The translations under genes and the position numbers were made by a program. 64,000 nucleotides of DNA from Physella acuta. Taxonomy: Eukaryota > Mollusca > Gastropoda > Physidae. Below the pieces are notes generated by a model. It had not been told where the DNA came from and ran no database searches. It saw nothing but the letters and a program-made list of their open reading frames with translations. Numbering within the stretch: position 1 is the first letter of the stretch; every line of letters begins with the position of its first letter. This document shows, in pieces, positions 27,085 through 37,809 of this stretch. Location: positions 62,001-126,000 of the forward strand of contig NW_026732767.1 in the NCBI RefSeq assembly GCF_028476545.1. Direction: 5' to 3'.

Positions 27085-27258
27085 GAGGCGTAGCGACCCC
27101 TCCCGGCGCCCGGGGACAAACTTTCGATTTGCGCCCCCCCCCCCCTTCGAACTTTTCATTTGCACCCCCCTCAAACTTTCAATTTGGCGCCCCCCTAAGG
27201 TCGGCGCCCGGGGACATATGTCCCCCCCCGACCCCTCCCCCCCCTCGTTACGCCTCCT
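27085..27258. mobile_element. hAT-like MITE, family B, inserted in LINE
   Basis: Begins CAGAGGCGTAGCGA and ends CTCGTTACGCCTC, its inverted partner, with GGCGCCCGGGGACA and poly-C inside as in the 13057 copy. It splits the LINE between EEQSARWREHY and the following RT block. No clear target duplication remains. Confidence 0.75.
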
Positions 27259-27454
27259 TAAGTAGTGCTCTCTCCATCGTGCCGATTGTTCTTCTATTGA
27301 CATTACAAGTTTTCTTTTTTTTTTGGTCGCTCACCGGCTTGTTGGGGTTGCTATTCCTCCAACTCAAATTTCTGGTTGTTGCGTATAGCATATTGAGATC
27401 TCCCTATTCGGCCACTTCATTTATAAACAATCTCTTGTCATTTCTTAGTTTACT

Positions 27455-27597
27455 TTTCCGGGGGGGGGGGGACTTGATATTTTCGGGGGGGGGGGGGGGG
27501 CGGACACTAGTAGAAGTATATGTTTACTATATAAATTCCATCTCGTTCGGGGGGGGGGGGGGGGCGGTAGACTTTCTTCGGGGGGCAAGAAACTCTG
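27455..27597. mobile_element. hAT-like MITE, family A (poly-G), inserted in LINE
   Basis: Three long poly-G runs separated by ACTTGATATTTTC and an AT-rich core, ending GCAAGAAACTCTG; this is the reverse complement of the complete copy at 63337-63562. The left edge is uncertain because LINE coding (DKRLFINEVAE) runs close to the first G run. Confidence 0.7.
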
Positions 27598-27769
27598 CTC
27601 ATCATATCGAGTGGCTGCTGCTTGCTTCTGCTGTCCCTTTTTTGCTTGGTTTAGTTCGCTCTTTCTTTCCTCCGCTTTCTCCCCGAAAGAAGTTAGCAGG
27701 TTCTAAAATTCAGTTTCTAACTTGCTTATTAAAATCAGAGCGTGTCGTCACTTTTTCTGATCCTTCGTC

Positions 27770-27852
27770 CCTTCCCCCTCACTTTCGTCACGAAATTCTG
27801 AATCCCCCCCCCCCCCCCCCCCCCCCCACCGGAGTGTGACGTTGGGGATCTT
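27770..27852. mobile_element. Partial MITE of the GGTCGTCC family
   Basis: Contains TTCGTCACGAAATTCTGAA, a poly-C run of about 20, then GGAGTGTGACGT and TGGGGATC. These match the right end of the element at 29516-30054. Only the right part is present. Confidence 0.5.
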
Positions 27853-27965
27853 AAAGACAATTTATTTAATTTAACCTACTTATCCTTTTTGTCATGGCAT
27901 GTCGCACTGCATTTGTTATTACTAAGAACACAACACTTAGTCGGCAATACAATATTCAATATACA

Positions 27966-28022
27966 CTATATATATATATATGTATATATACATATATGTA
28001 TGTATATATATATATATATACA
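27966..28022. repeat. (TA)n/(TATG)n microsatellite
   Basis: Alternating TA with TATG and TACA interruptions over about 55 bases. Open frames of YIYIYI type across it are artefacts. Confidence 0.85.
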
Positions 28023-28199
28023 CAATTTACAAAGGCTAAGTGACATACAAGACATACGAATTTTTAAAACTGCAGTTTTCCTCGTGTTTTTGTTATTGCC
28101 ATCCACAACCACCCCACCCCTCCTTCCAATTCGCTGGGTTACAGTTAAAAAAACAAACAACAACATCGTATGAGTTTACTTTTTTTACTTAAGCTAACA

Positions 28200-29510
28200 T
28201 TTTGTAGACTTGATTTTTTTTTTTTTACAACTACGCCGTCTGTACGACATTCCAGCACCAGACAGCGACCTAGCTGCTCACACGAAAAAGAACCTTGACC
28301 CAGTAGCAATAAAACGTACAGACGGAATCAAATTAACAGAAACGTAGAGCGCACACTTGTGGGATCAACTGGAGTCAAACAGGTTGTCGAAAGTTGTCTT
28401 CCCTGATTGATAAAAAAAAAAGTCGGGTAACTCGCGCAGACGTACACACAAAGATGATAAAATAAAAACTTTGGGCAAGTAAGGCAATTAGATTATTAGA
28501 TCTAGATCTATTTGTATTGTGCTGCTTTGAATTTATATTCTCTTTCTAGATTCACTAGAATATGAGCTAGATCTAGAATCTCCATTGCATAATTTTACTT
28601 GAAAACTGTGAATCAGAATGATGATTTTTTGGTGGCACACTCAACGGAGCAACTCCGTTCTAAGATTCTCAGTCACTCAACTTTCAACTGCATTGTCGGC
28701 ATTGTGTATTCCTGAACTTGATTGAATCCGCAGGGAGTATGTTAGCAAAAATTGGCTGGTGTGTGTTTCAGCACAGATAATTTGGTGAAAGTCCTGAATT
28801 TTAGTCAGTCTAGGATCTTAAAAATAATAAAAATCTAGTCTAGACCTTGAGTCTAGCTAGAGACCAGGCAGACCTCCTTGAACTTTCCTAGTGATAGTGT
28901 CCCTGTCCTAGACTCTGGCTAGACTGCTACTGAACTGAGTGCTAGGTCTAGAATCAATCTAGATCTAGATCCAGAATCTAGAACTAGATCTAGTCTAACT
29001 CGGGCCTAATCTATTTTATTTATTATTTAATCATATCATCAGTCTGAGTGTCAGTATCAGCCAGGTCGGTAAAACTCCATTTCAGCGTATTTTATTCTCC
29101 GTTGCTTGTTTACCTCCAGTTGAGCGTATTTTATTATAACAACCGAAACACACCAAAACATTAGGAAAACACGATTTATTTTTTGTATTGTATTTCTGTT
29201 TTCATAAATGAATAAAATGAATGTTTAAAAAACACGACTTATTTATTTGTATTGTATTTTTGTTTTAACAAATGAATAAAAAACAACAAAGAGACTGACT
29301 GAAGTGCTTTGTTTGTTGGTTACAAAAATAGAGATGCACACTTTGTACAATTAAGTGTTCCAATTTCAACTAAACTGAATAAAAGTATTAAAAGGCACAA
29401 TGATGCTGTCGAAAGTGGGCCGAGGGGGTGGGGGTGGAATTTGGTGAGGGATGGCTTGGAGTGTTAGAGAAAGTGTGACAACTCACGTTGTCATTTTAAA
29501 AAAAATAATG
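28200..29510. other. Intergenic region upstream of GXYLT; possible promoter area
   Basis: Richer in CpG than its surroundings at 28230-28440 and full of short palindromic AGATCTAGATC-type words (28490-28560, 28800-29010). It lies about 4 kb before the GXYLT start codon and could hold the promoter and a non-coding first exon, but no TATA box, initiator or exon can be fixed. No coding gene seen. Confidence 0.25.
29168..29283. repeat. Tandem duplication, about 58-bp unit, two copies
   Basis: Two adjacent copies start at ACACGATTTATTTTTTGTATTG and ACACGACTTATTTATTTGTA and end in AAATGAATAAAA. The only array here with a unit over 40 bases that is not on a known exon edge. Confidence 0.7.
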
Positions 29511-29515
29511 TTAGA

Positions 29516-30054
29516 GGTCGTCCATAAATGACGTCACACTCGTAGGGGGAGGGGGGGGGGGTAATTTTGTGACGGTGTGTGATGAGGGGGGGGGGGTTCA
29601 GATGGTGCTACGTCATTTTGGGGGGGGGGTCTTGCTTTTTGTGACGACACGCTTTTTTTACGATTTTTACCTCCCCCCTCCCCTCCGTTACACGTCATCA
29701 CAAAAAGTCAGAACCCCCCCTAAAATGACGTCACACCTCAGCCTACAACCCCCCCCCCCCCTCCTCAAAATTTCTGTTGAATTTTTCTTAAAACATCGAT
29801 AATTTTTTCCAAAATCTTGTCAGAACTCTGTCAACATAGAGTATTTTGATCAATTCATATTACAATTTATTAAAACCGTTTTCTAAAACGCGAAATAACG
29901 GCTAAAACTTGTTTTTCTAACATTGCTTTTTTATAATGCAAAAAAGGGACGTCACACCATCTGAAACCCCACCCCCCTCCCCCTCATCACACATCGTCAC
30001 AAAATTGCTGACCCCCCTCTCCCTTACGAGTGTGACGTCATTTTGGACGACCCC
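29516..30054. mobile_element. MITE of the GGTCGTCC family with about 110-bp inverted ends
   Basis: Best copy of this family: it begins GGTCGTCCATAAATGACGTC and ends GACGTCATTTTGGACGACC. The inverted match continues inward about 110 bases through ACTCGTA, poly-G, AATTTTGTGACG, GTGTGATGAGG and TCAGATGG. The AT-rich centre is shared with 46627 and 60251. No coding capacity; long inverted ends would let it fold into a hairpin. Confidence 0.85.
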
Positions 30055-30261
30055 ACATCAATTTTTTTTTTTATGTCAGAAATTTACTCATACAAAAAAG
30101 GGAAGGATGGTAGATTTACTATGAATTTAAATAACATACAACTCTATAGTAAAAATTTTTTTTCAGTTTTAGCAAAACTGTCAAATTAAAAAACACAGAG
30201 TTTGTACATTTATTGCATAAATACAAAAATATAAAACAGAATGATTAACAGTGTATCAGTT

Positions 30262-30450
30262 TCAAATCCGGGTTCAAGTTAGTGGAGCGTCCCTGAGTTT
30301 ACCCAACTCTGATGGGTACCTAACTCATGTTAGGGAAACTAAAGGTGGCTGGGCATAGTGCTGACCACATTATCCCTTTATATGCAGAGGTCAAGAAACA
30401 TATTAACTCCACTTCATCTGCCCAATGGATAGTTAGGTCTATAAAGGAAT
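30262..30450 (+). mobile_element. SINE family 1, head-truncated
   Basis: Starts around the B box (TCAAATCCGGGTTCAAG) and continues with ACCCAACTCTGATGGGTACC, GTGCTGACCAC and a tail near CCACTTCATCTGCCC. The A-box end is missing. Confidence 0.75.
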
Positions 30451-32559
30451 CTTTATTTATTTTTTTAATAAAATATTCTTAATGCGTCTAAGAACAACAA
30501 ATGTTACGGGGCAGGTAATTAGTTTTATTTTTTGTTCCTAGATTACTTAATAACTAAACTAAATTAGATCCAGAATTCATGAATTAGATCTAAATTTTAC
30601 TAGACTCTAGCAAATTTTGAAATTAAATATATAATGTTAAAATGCCCACCTTGTCTGCTGCTAATGGATCAATATAGACATTGTAGATCCAAAAGAAATC
30701 TGGGGTCTCACTAAAGTGCATGATAGCCTATACATAATGAGTCTCCAGAGCCCTACCAGTTAACGCCTAAACACTAGATTATATGCCTTGTTGATTTATT
30801 AATTCTGTTAAGCGTGACATAATTCATTTGCACAATTTTTATTACTTGGCTGCAAAAAAAAAACCCCTCAAAACATCAGCCTACCATTAAAATTTAAATT
30901 ACACATGCTTATTTTTTACTTGTGATAATTTTATCTCAATACAGTTTAATTTTTTTTTTAAATAAAGAATCATTTAATTATTAATTAGGCTAAAGGTTTT
31001 GTTATAGTAAATTAGTCCTATTTAAATAACAATTTAGAAAGAACCAAATATTTTTTATTTTGTTTAGTACAAAGGTATAGGATCTAGGTCTAATAGTTCC
31101 AAAGAATTAAGATTGTACCAATGTCCCAATGACATCAGGTATCTAAAGATTATTAACATATTTCTATCTGTAGATCCTTTACTCAGCTGTACCAATTTTT
31201 ACAAATTTGATAAATGATGTCATATTCACTTTTTACTCTTGTTTATAGCAGCTACTTAATGCATTATGCTGCATTGATTGTCATTGTTACTTAACAAAGT
31301 AAATAACTGGGTTGGTACTAAAATGCTTGTAGGGCATTTTAGTATCTGCTGGTGTCTGAAGTAAGATTAGGTTTAGGATCAAGTCTAGTGTTAGAGTTAT
31401 GCCTAAGATTAGTGTAGCAATGAGCAATCCTAGTTAAACCGATAGGTAAGTTATACCTTACCAGCTTTCAGATAAGTTAAATTAATTGTTTTCTGTTTGA
31501 TAATTAATTAATAAAGCTGTTACATAAATGTTACATTATCTATCTATGTGTACTTTAAAAAACAAATCCTATTTAACTCATTGTTTCTCACAGGCTAGTG
31601 TTGATCAATACTAACCAATGAGAAGAGGTCACATTTAGAGCAGAAGTAAGTAACTGTTTGAAATGTATAACTCATAAAAATATTATGTCTAGACAGATGT
31701 ATGGGGTAATATGTTTATTTAGCTTTCCTAAAGCTGTGTTGAGCTAATATAGGAAATGGTTGAAATATAGACATATGGTTGTGAATCAGTAGTAAATGTG
31801 ATGTCAAAATTATTAGTATTTTAATTGATTGAGTAGGTCTGTCTAAAGCAGAAGTGTTTCAATTAGTAAAGCATTTTACACTTTATATAAAAAATACAAG
31901 GAATTATGTTAGATATGATTTGGTTTCATACAATGTTGGTAAAGTCTAAGACAGTTTATAATATATGTAGATGTTTGTATACATAAAAGCAGAGATTCAG
32001 TTTTACTTGTGGGACTTTCTGCTTTTGCAATCCAGGCTTCACCTCAAGAATATTACAAGTGGTGATTTCCCTTTAACTATTTATTCATCTTGGGTTCTAT
32101 TAAAGTTTTTAACTAGGGAGGTACAAGTTAAAATATGCATCTGGATTTCTGTAAAAAGCATTAATAATGCATTTATATACATACATTTAATAAACATATT
32201 TTACCAGTATTCCTGTGCCAACATAATGTTAAAAAAAATATAGAACCATTTAAGATCTGATGGTTGATATGCAACTTGACAAGGGATTGTATGGTTAGCA
32301 TTTTGCACAGCTAACTTTAATTTTCCTGACTTGGGTCAGATATCCTTTAGAATAGATATCAAAACTGGACCAAATTTGATATTTTTTAAATTTTAGTTTT
32401 TCTTGCACTTTGTCATTTGACCATACCATCCCATTAAAATAATGTGTAAAAACTTCCCTATGAAAATTTCATCTAAAATAGTTTTTGTTATTGTTCTTAG
32501 ATCATTCATCTTCTATGCTGAAAATAAATTAAGTTATTTGTGGCAACTTTTTCTCTAGA
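30451..32559. other. Intergenic or 5' intron of GXYLT
   Basis: AT-rich and without a coding gene. It holds the candidate 5' UTR exon at 31594-31645; otherwise I see nothing. Confidence 0.5.
31594..31645 (+). other. Candidate non-coding 5' exon of GXYLT
   Basis: A 52-base stretch with a good acceptor in front (TTGTTTCTCACAG) and a consensus donor behind (GTAAGT at 31646), about 900 bases before the acceptor at 32558-32559 that starts the first coding exon. Suggestive only. Confidence 0.3.
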
Positions 32560-32606
32560 TTACAACCCATTTGAGAAAGGGACCTGAACTTTTAAAACCT
32601 CCACAA

Positions 32607-35600
32607 ATGCATCGAAGGATGTTATTCAAGATTGGTGTAACCCTTGTCATTGGTGTTGGTATCATTCTGTTCTACCTGGTCAACGTTCAAGACATTGACA
32701 AGCCAAATGTGTACCAGACATTTCATTATGATCTAGAAGACAAGCAGCTGAGTGGGGTGTATGCCAAGAACTCACTTGTCAAAGTCCCAGACCACAAGCA
32801 GGAGGGGGAAGAGGAGAAACAGGAGCAACAGCAGCTTCAGCGTAAGAAAACTACGGAGCTCTACCCTGATTTAGTTCTGGCTAATGAGTCGGAAGCTAAT
32901 GAGAAGGATGACCAGGTGTTCCTGTTTAAAGAGCAGCATTTTCAGCCAGTGATACAGAGGTAAGGAAACAGTTTGTTTAGGTTTAGCGGTTTTGTTGCAT
33001 TTGTTATCAACAGAATTTATAGTCTGTGGATGTATAGAGGTAAGGAAAAAGGTTGTTATGGTTTAGCGGTTTTGTTGCATTTGTTATGAACAGAATTTAT
33101 AGTCTCTAGATAAATTATATAGAGGTAAGGAAAAAGGTTGTTATGGTGCTGTAGACTTTACCATTTGTTATGAACAGAAGCTCTATCCAGTATATAAGCT
33201 GCTATTTGCTTAAAATATTTGTATTTTATTACTCATATAAGCCAAACTTCACAATATAAGGTGGAGCCATTTAATACCATCACAACTATCCTTATTATGT
33301 ATCAACATATATAAAGAATTTAAATTTAGAGAAAGCACATAGTGATGAAGTTTTTTTTTAAAAAATTACCTTAATTGATTATATCATGCCCTTTTTTTTA
33401 ATGAGTCACTCACAGCATCTTATATTTTATAACTACTTAACTTGAAGTTTAAGATAAAATTACTATTTATCTACATTCTAGTGCTCAGCAATATTATGGG
33501 AACGTTGTGCAGCTGTGTGTGGTGGTGTGTGGCAGTCGAGGAGAGGAAACCATGGTGATGCTTAAATCTGCAGTAATGGTGACCCCATTCTCTGTGGGAC
33601 TGGTGTTTCATATCATCACAGAGCCTGCTACTCAGAAATACTTTCAAGACCAGGTACAGTTTTATTGGCTTGGTTTAAAAAAAATAATTTTTATACTCTA
33701 CTGTTAATTTATAAGAGAAAGGAAATGGAGGTTGAAAAGGCATATCCCTATTTTTAGTTTAGTCAGCTTTGTTAATTACCTAACCTCAATTGGGAAAGTA
33801 ATGTAAACTGGGATTACACTGGATAAATAATCCCTTCCTATGCAGTAAAAAGGGTTTTCATTTTAAACAAACATTATTTGGGAATTTTAAAAATATAATG
33901 TTACATTTTTCCCTGACTGTAGAGGGTAACAATTTTTATAAATATTAATTCTTTATCAAATTATACATCAGTTTTAAACATTTTATCAGCATTTATCAGT
34001 GAAATCTTATATAATCTTGTTTAATGCAGTTTGAAGCATGGCCTAAGGTATACAGGCAAAGATTATCCTACAATATATACAACATTTCTTTTCCTGGCGG
34101 AGCCACCTCTGATTCCTGGAAAAAACTTTTCAAGCCATGTGCTTCACAGAGGCTGTTTTTGCCTGTAAGTTTTTATTGGATAATCTTAAACTTTTAGTAT
34201 GTTGAATAATATTGCAATATAAAATACAAAGGTTTTGTGGTAGAATAGGCTTGGCGTAGCAGTAGAGCGCCAGACTGCTAACCAAAAAGTCTGGAGTTCA
34301 AATCCTGGTTAAGTCAGTAGAACCTGCCTGAGTCCACCCAACTCTGATGAATACCTAACTCATGTTAGGGAAAGTAAAGTAGACTGGACATGTGCTGACC
34401 ACACTAAGCAAACAGGAAAAGATGATGATGATTGGTTTAATTACGTAACATTATTTAGTGTTGGTTTTATTTAGAAAACTAGGTTGTATAACAAAGCTAC
34501 GGCAGTTTAATGTTAATCACTATAAATTTTATTTTTTATTTTTTTTTAAAATTATCCTGCCAAATGAAATAGTTTTATGTAGTCTTTAAGGGTACCTGAC
34601 AGAATTTTTGGGAGCATCATACAAAATATTGCTTGTCACAATTTAAATATTGACTAAAAACATTGTTCTACAGGATTTGTTGAAGTCTGTTGACAGCCTG
34701 ATATACGTGGATACAGACACCCTGTTTTTAAACTCACTCTCTGATCTGTGGGTGCACTTTTCTAAAATGAACCAGTCGCAGCTGGTTGGCGTTGTACCAG
34801 AAGCAGAAGATGGTACAGCAGGATGGTACAACAGATTCGCCAACCACCCATACTATGGGGAATTTGGTAAACATCTTCTCAAGTGCTAGATTGACCAGAC
34901 TATTTATAAGTGTTGTATTTAGGGTGTGCTGTTAATGAACTTGGCCAGAGTAATTGAAAGTGTTTTATTTAGGTGTCAACTCTGGAGTGATGTTAATGAA
35001 CTTGACCAGACTAATTAAATTGTTGTATTTAGGTGTGAACTCTGACAATAATGAACTTGACCAGACTAATTAAATTGTTGTATTTAGGTGTGAACTCTGG
35101 GGTGATGTTAATGAACTTGACCAGACTAATAAAATTGTTGTATTTAGGTGTCAACTCTGGCATGATGTTAATGAACTTGACCAGACTAATTAAATTGTTG
35201 TATTTAGGTGTCAACTCTGGCGTGATGCTAATGAACTTGACCAGACTAAGGAAAACATCCTGGCTTTCAGACATGCAGATTTTTTACAATAAATATCGTA
35301 TGATGATCCCCTGGGGGGACCAAGACCTTATCAATATCTTTTTTGCAGCTCATCCAGGTAAGTAAAAATAAAATGTTGGATTGGATGAATTTGAGATGAT
35401 TTGATATTTTAAAGAAATATAAATTAAAAAAAAAAGTTTTTTCTTATGTTTACAATGGAACTCATTAAACTAAGTACTGTAAATATTTAACAGTAATCTA
35501 CCTGCCATGTTGTTTGATTAGAGAACTCCTATCTGGAACTTACATGAGTTGCACTGTGTCCAATAAGATACTTAAAAGTGCTTATTTCATTTTTTTAATA

Positions 35601-37809
35601 CAAGTTTTCCTCAAAGACATTGATCAGTCTCTCTTTGGGTGTATTTATCCATCACTAAAGGCATTATCAGCACCATTAAATTTGCAGGATGTCCTTGATA
35701 TTATGGTTGAGTGTACAGTTGTTAGGCAATAGCTTCAGGTTTTTGTTTCATACTTAAGACTGTAGAATGTCTATCATATTGTAAGAAGCAAGGGACTTAA
35801 GTCAAGGAAAGTAAACTTTGGTCATGGTACTGCACACAGAGTTAGTGTTTTATGCCGTTCCCTAAAAAATAGATAAACTACTTCATCAGCCCTGCGGTAG
35901 CATTGGGTATGACAGAGAACTTAACTTTGACCTTTGACCTTGTCTTGAACAGATCAACTGTACCTGATGTCCTGTTCCTGGAACTTCCGTACTGATCACT
36001 GCAGGTATCTTAGCAACTGCAAGTCTGCTGAGCAGGATGGGATATCGGTCCTGCATGGCTCACGACGAATGTTCTATGAAGAGAAGGAGCCAGCATTTGG
36101 GGTTGTTTTCAATACATTTAAAAACGTAAGAACAAATATTATCGTCATTGTTAAGTTTAAACTTATTATATTTTAAAATTTATGTTTGATTTATCATTTT
36201 TTTTTTAGAATAATGTAGGGAACTTGTTAATTTTATAGTAAACAGTAAAATTCCATTTGTTAAATATTTTATTATTGTTCTTGTTTTATGAAACCACTGC
36301 TTCATTTTATAGTTATAAAAATGTACTAAAATGTTTATCATTATTATCTTTACCTGTTCATGACACATGGGGCAGATAAAGTAGAGTTCATTTGTTTTAA
36401 TGACCTCTGCACTATGCCCAGCTCCCTTTGTTTCCCTAACGTGTCAGGTACACATCAGAACTAGACGGACACAGGGATATCTAACAGATTCGATCAAGGG
36501 ATTTAAACTTCAGACTTTCTGGTTATCAGTCATGAGCTCTACCATCTGACCATGCCCTCCCATGTAATATATATACAAGTGTAAATTTCTTGTTTAAAAT
36601 CAGTAACCAGTTGTTTTGTTCACAGTTTCAGCTTGGTGGAGATCTAGACTCACAATTTCTGCAAGTGATGAATAGAAACCTGAATGAAGCTAAGCCATCC
36701 AACTGTGGGAAATTGGCAGACCTCTTTCTGAAACAGCTGAAGCATCTTGTTGAAATCAATGCAGAGTTACATGTCCTTCAGGTGTGGTAATCAGAATCAT
36801 AATTAATGCTCAAATAATATTGGCTTTTGGTTTTTAATTTTAAAAATGGTGTTAGTAACTAGATAATAAGCACAAATTTGGCTTTCACTTATAGTTTATA
36901 CAAATCTAAAATGAAAATTTGAATGAAGGTAGATAAACAAGCAAATATAAGAGTAATATTTTGTTGAAAATATTTAAAAAAAAAACATTGAAAAGCTATG
37001 AACTGTTGGATTTTTAAACTCATTTTATGTACACATTTTTACCAATGTGTTTATTCCATATACATTAGGTAATTTAAAAATTTCCTTGTATTTCACTCTA
37101 AATTTCTTTTTAGATTTTTTTTAACAATTACCATTTACAGAATTAACATTTTTACTAACATGATTCTTAAATTTTAAAAATAATTTTTCACACACAGGAG
37201 AAAGAGCTGAGCCAACACAAATATCCCAGTGGAAACCAGTCTTCTGATGAACAATTTAATATACAGAAGAGAGGTAATAATCCTGGTGATGATCAGGTGA
37301 ACCCCAGGCGTGAAGTCTTTATAGAAGACAACAGAAATCTGAACATTCCACTTGGTGAAGGGGATAAGAATGACTTGAATGACTACATAGAACCAGGCAT
37401 GAATGTTCAGCCTGATGCTGACACAAATGCTGAATTAGGAGACGATTTGGAGAATATGAATGCTGAAATAGGTGAAGACAGTAGTTTAAAAGACTTGGAG
37501 AATAATGCAGGTGATAATGAAGGTGGTGGTATTTATAGGGAGGATAAAATTGATGTAAATAATAATGAAAACGAAGGTGTAATTATTACAAAAAATAATG
37601 ACAATAATGTACAAGCAAATGATAATAATGATAATGAAATTAATATAGACAGTGATGTAAATAAGTTAAAAAATGTAAATTCCCGGCCAGGTTCAGAAGT
37701 GGTTGGCAATAGGGATTTTAATGAAGCAGGCTTGGGTGAACCACAAGCAGATGGTAACAATATCTACATTCCTAAACAAAATAATATTAGATTAGAACAA
37801 AATATATGA
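32607..37809 (+). CDS. GXYLT1: Glucoside xylosyltransferase (GXYLT1/2 type), complete coding region, 8 exons
   Basis: Golgi alpha-1,3-xylosyltransferase that extends O-glucose on EGF repeats of Notch-like proteins. Exons: 32607-32959, 33482-33653, 34030-34164, 34674-34866, 35208-35357, 35953-36125, 36626-36781, 37198-37809; all borders AG/GT, frame continuous, 647 residues (human GXYLT1 about 440). ATG at 32607 follows a 5' UTR stretch spliced in at 32560. Residues about 7-26 form a signal anchor (type II membrane protein); a charged stem follows. The GT8-like catalytic part shows [12 protein letters not shown], the metal/donor motif DTD near residues 233-235 (YVDTDTLF), [39 protein letters not shown] and LHGSR. 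The extra length is an acidic Asn/Asp-rich tail in the last exon. Two junctions carry tandem arrays (32951-33125 and 34911-35250), so other acceptors of exon 5 are possible. Family certain; GXYLT1 versus GXYLT2 cannot be told. Confidence 0.94.
32951..33178 (+). repeat. Junction array: GXYLT exon-1 donor, 3 copies
   Basis: The last bases of coding exon 1 with its donor (ACAGAG|GTAAGG, GT at 32960) plus about 75 intron bases are repeated in tandem: donors recur at 33040 and 33125 (ATAGAGGTAAGG). Units are about 80-85 bases and share GGTTTAGCGGTTTTGTTGC and ATTTGTTATGAACAGAA. The third copy diverges after its first 25 bases. Confidence 0.88.
34248..34420 (+). mobile_element. SINE family 1 with tRNA-like head
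   Basis: Head GGCTTGGCGTAGCAGTAGAG (A box) and GGAGTTCAAATCC (B box), then CACCCAACTCTGATGAATACC and ATGTGCTGACCACAC. This copy shows the tRNA origin most clearly. It lies in the GXYLT intron before exon 4. Confidence 0.8.
34911..35250 (+). repeat. Junction array: GXYLT exon-5 acceptor, 6 copies of about 60 bp
   Basis: Acceptor plus exon start (TTGTATTTAG|GTGTCAACTCTGG...) recurs with exon edges at 34923, 34973, 35033, 35088, 35148 and 35208; only the last leads into the full exon. Spacings are 50, 60, 55, 60 and 60. Full units are 60 bases (20 codons) and open, encoding [20 protein letters not shown], so use of the acceptors at 35148 or 35088 would add one or two 20-residue repeats in frame. 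The first copy is the most decayed. Confidence 0.93.
36365..36568 (-). mobile_element. SINE family 1, minus strand
   Basis: Antisense body (AAGTAGAGTTCATTTG, CACTATGCCCAGC, AGGTACACATCAGAAC) and antisense tRNA-like head (AGCTCTACCATCTGACCATG). Intron before GXYLT exon 7. Confidence 0.75.

Larger units (their letters stand above)
26653..27770 (-). mobile_element. Decayed LINE reverse-transcriptase fragment, split by MITEs
   Basis: Read on the minus strand from high to low coordinates, short blocks match the endonuclease-reverse transcriptase type LINE: KKGQQKQAAATRYDE-like (near 27600-27660), INEVAE and GDLNMLYATTRNLSWR (near 27370-27440), EEQSARWREHY (near 27270), INTGEISMQEILKALHGLK (near 26960-27040) and NRMKREIDLELRNERSCVDQ (near 26660-26720). 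Frames are broken and two DNA elements (27085-27258 and about 27461-27597) lie inside. An old, dead copy with no 3' end visible. Confidence 0.75.

Noticed and set aside
27129-27839. 236-codon open frame
   Set aside because: Crosses poly-C/poly-G MITEs and the antisense of a LINE; no protein-like conservation.
34248-34310. Possible tRNA gene
   Set aside because: A- and B-box motifs are present but the cloverleaf is poor and the sequence continues into a shared SINE body.
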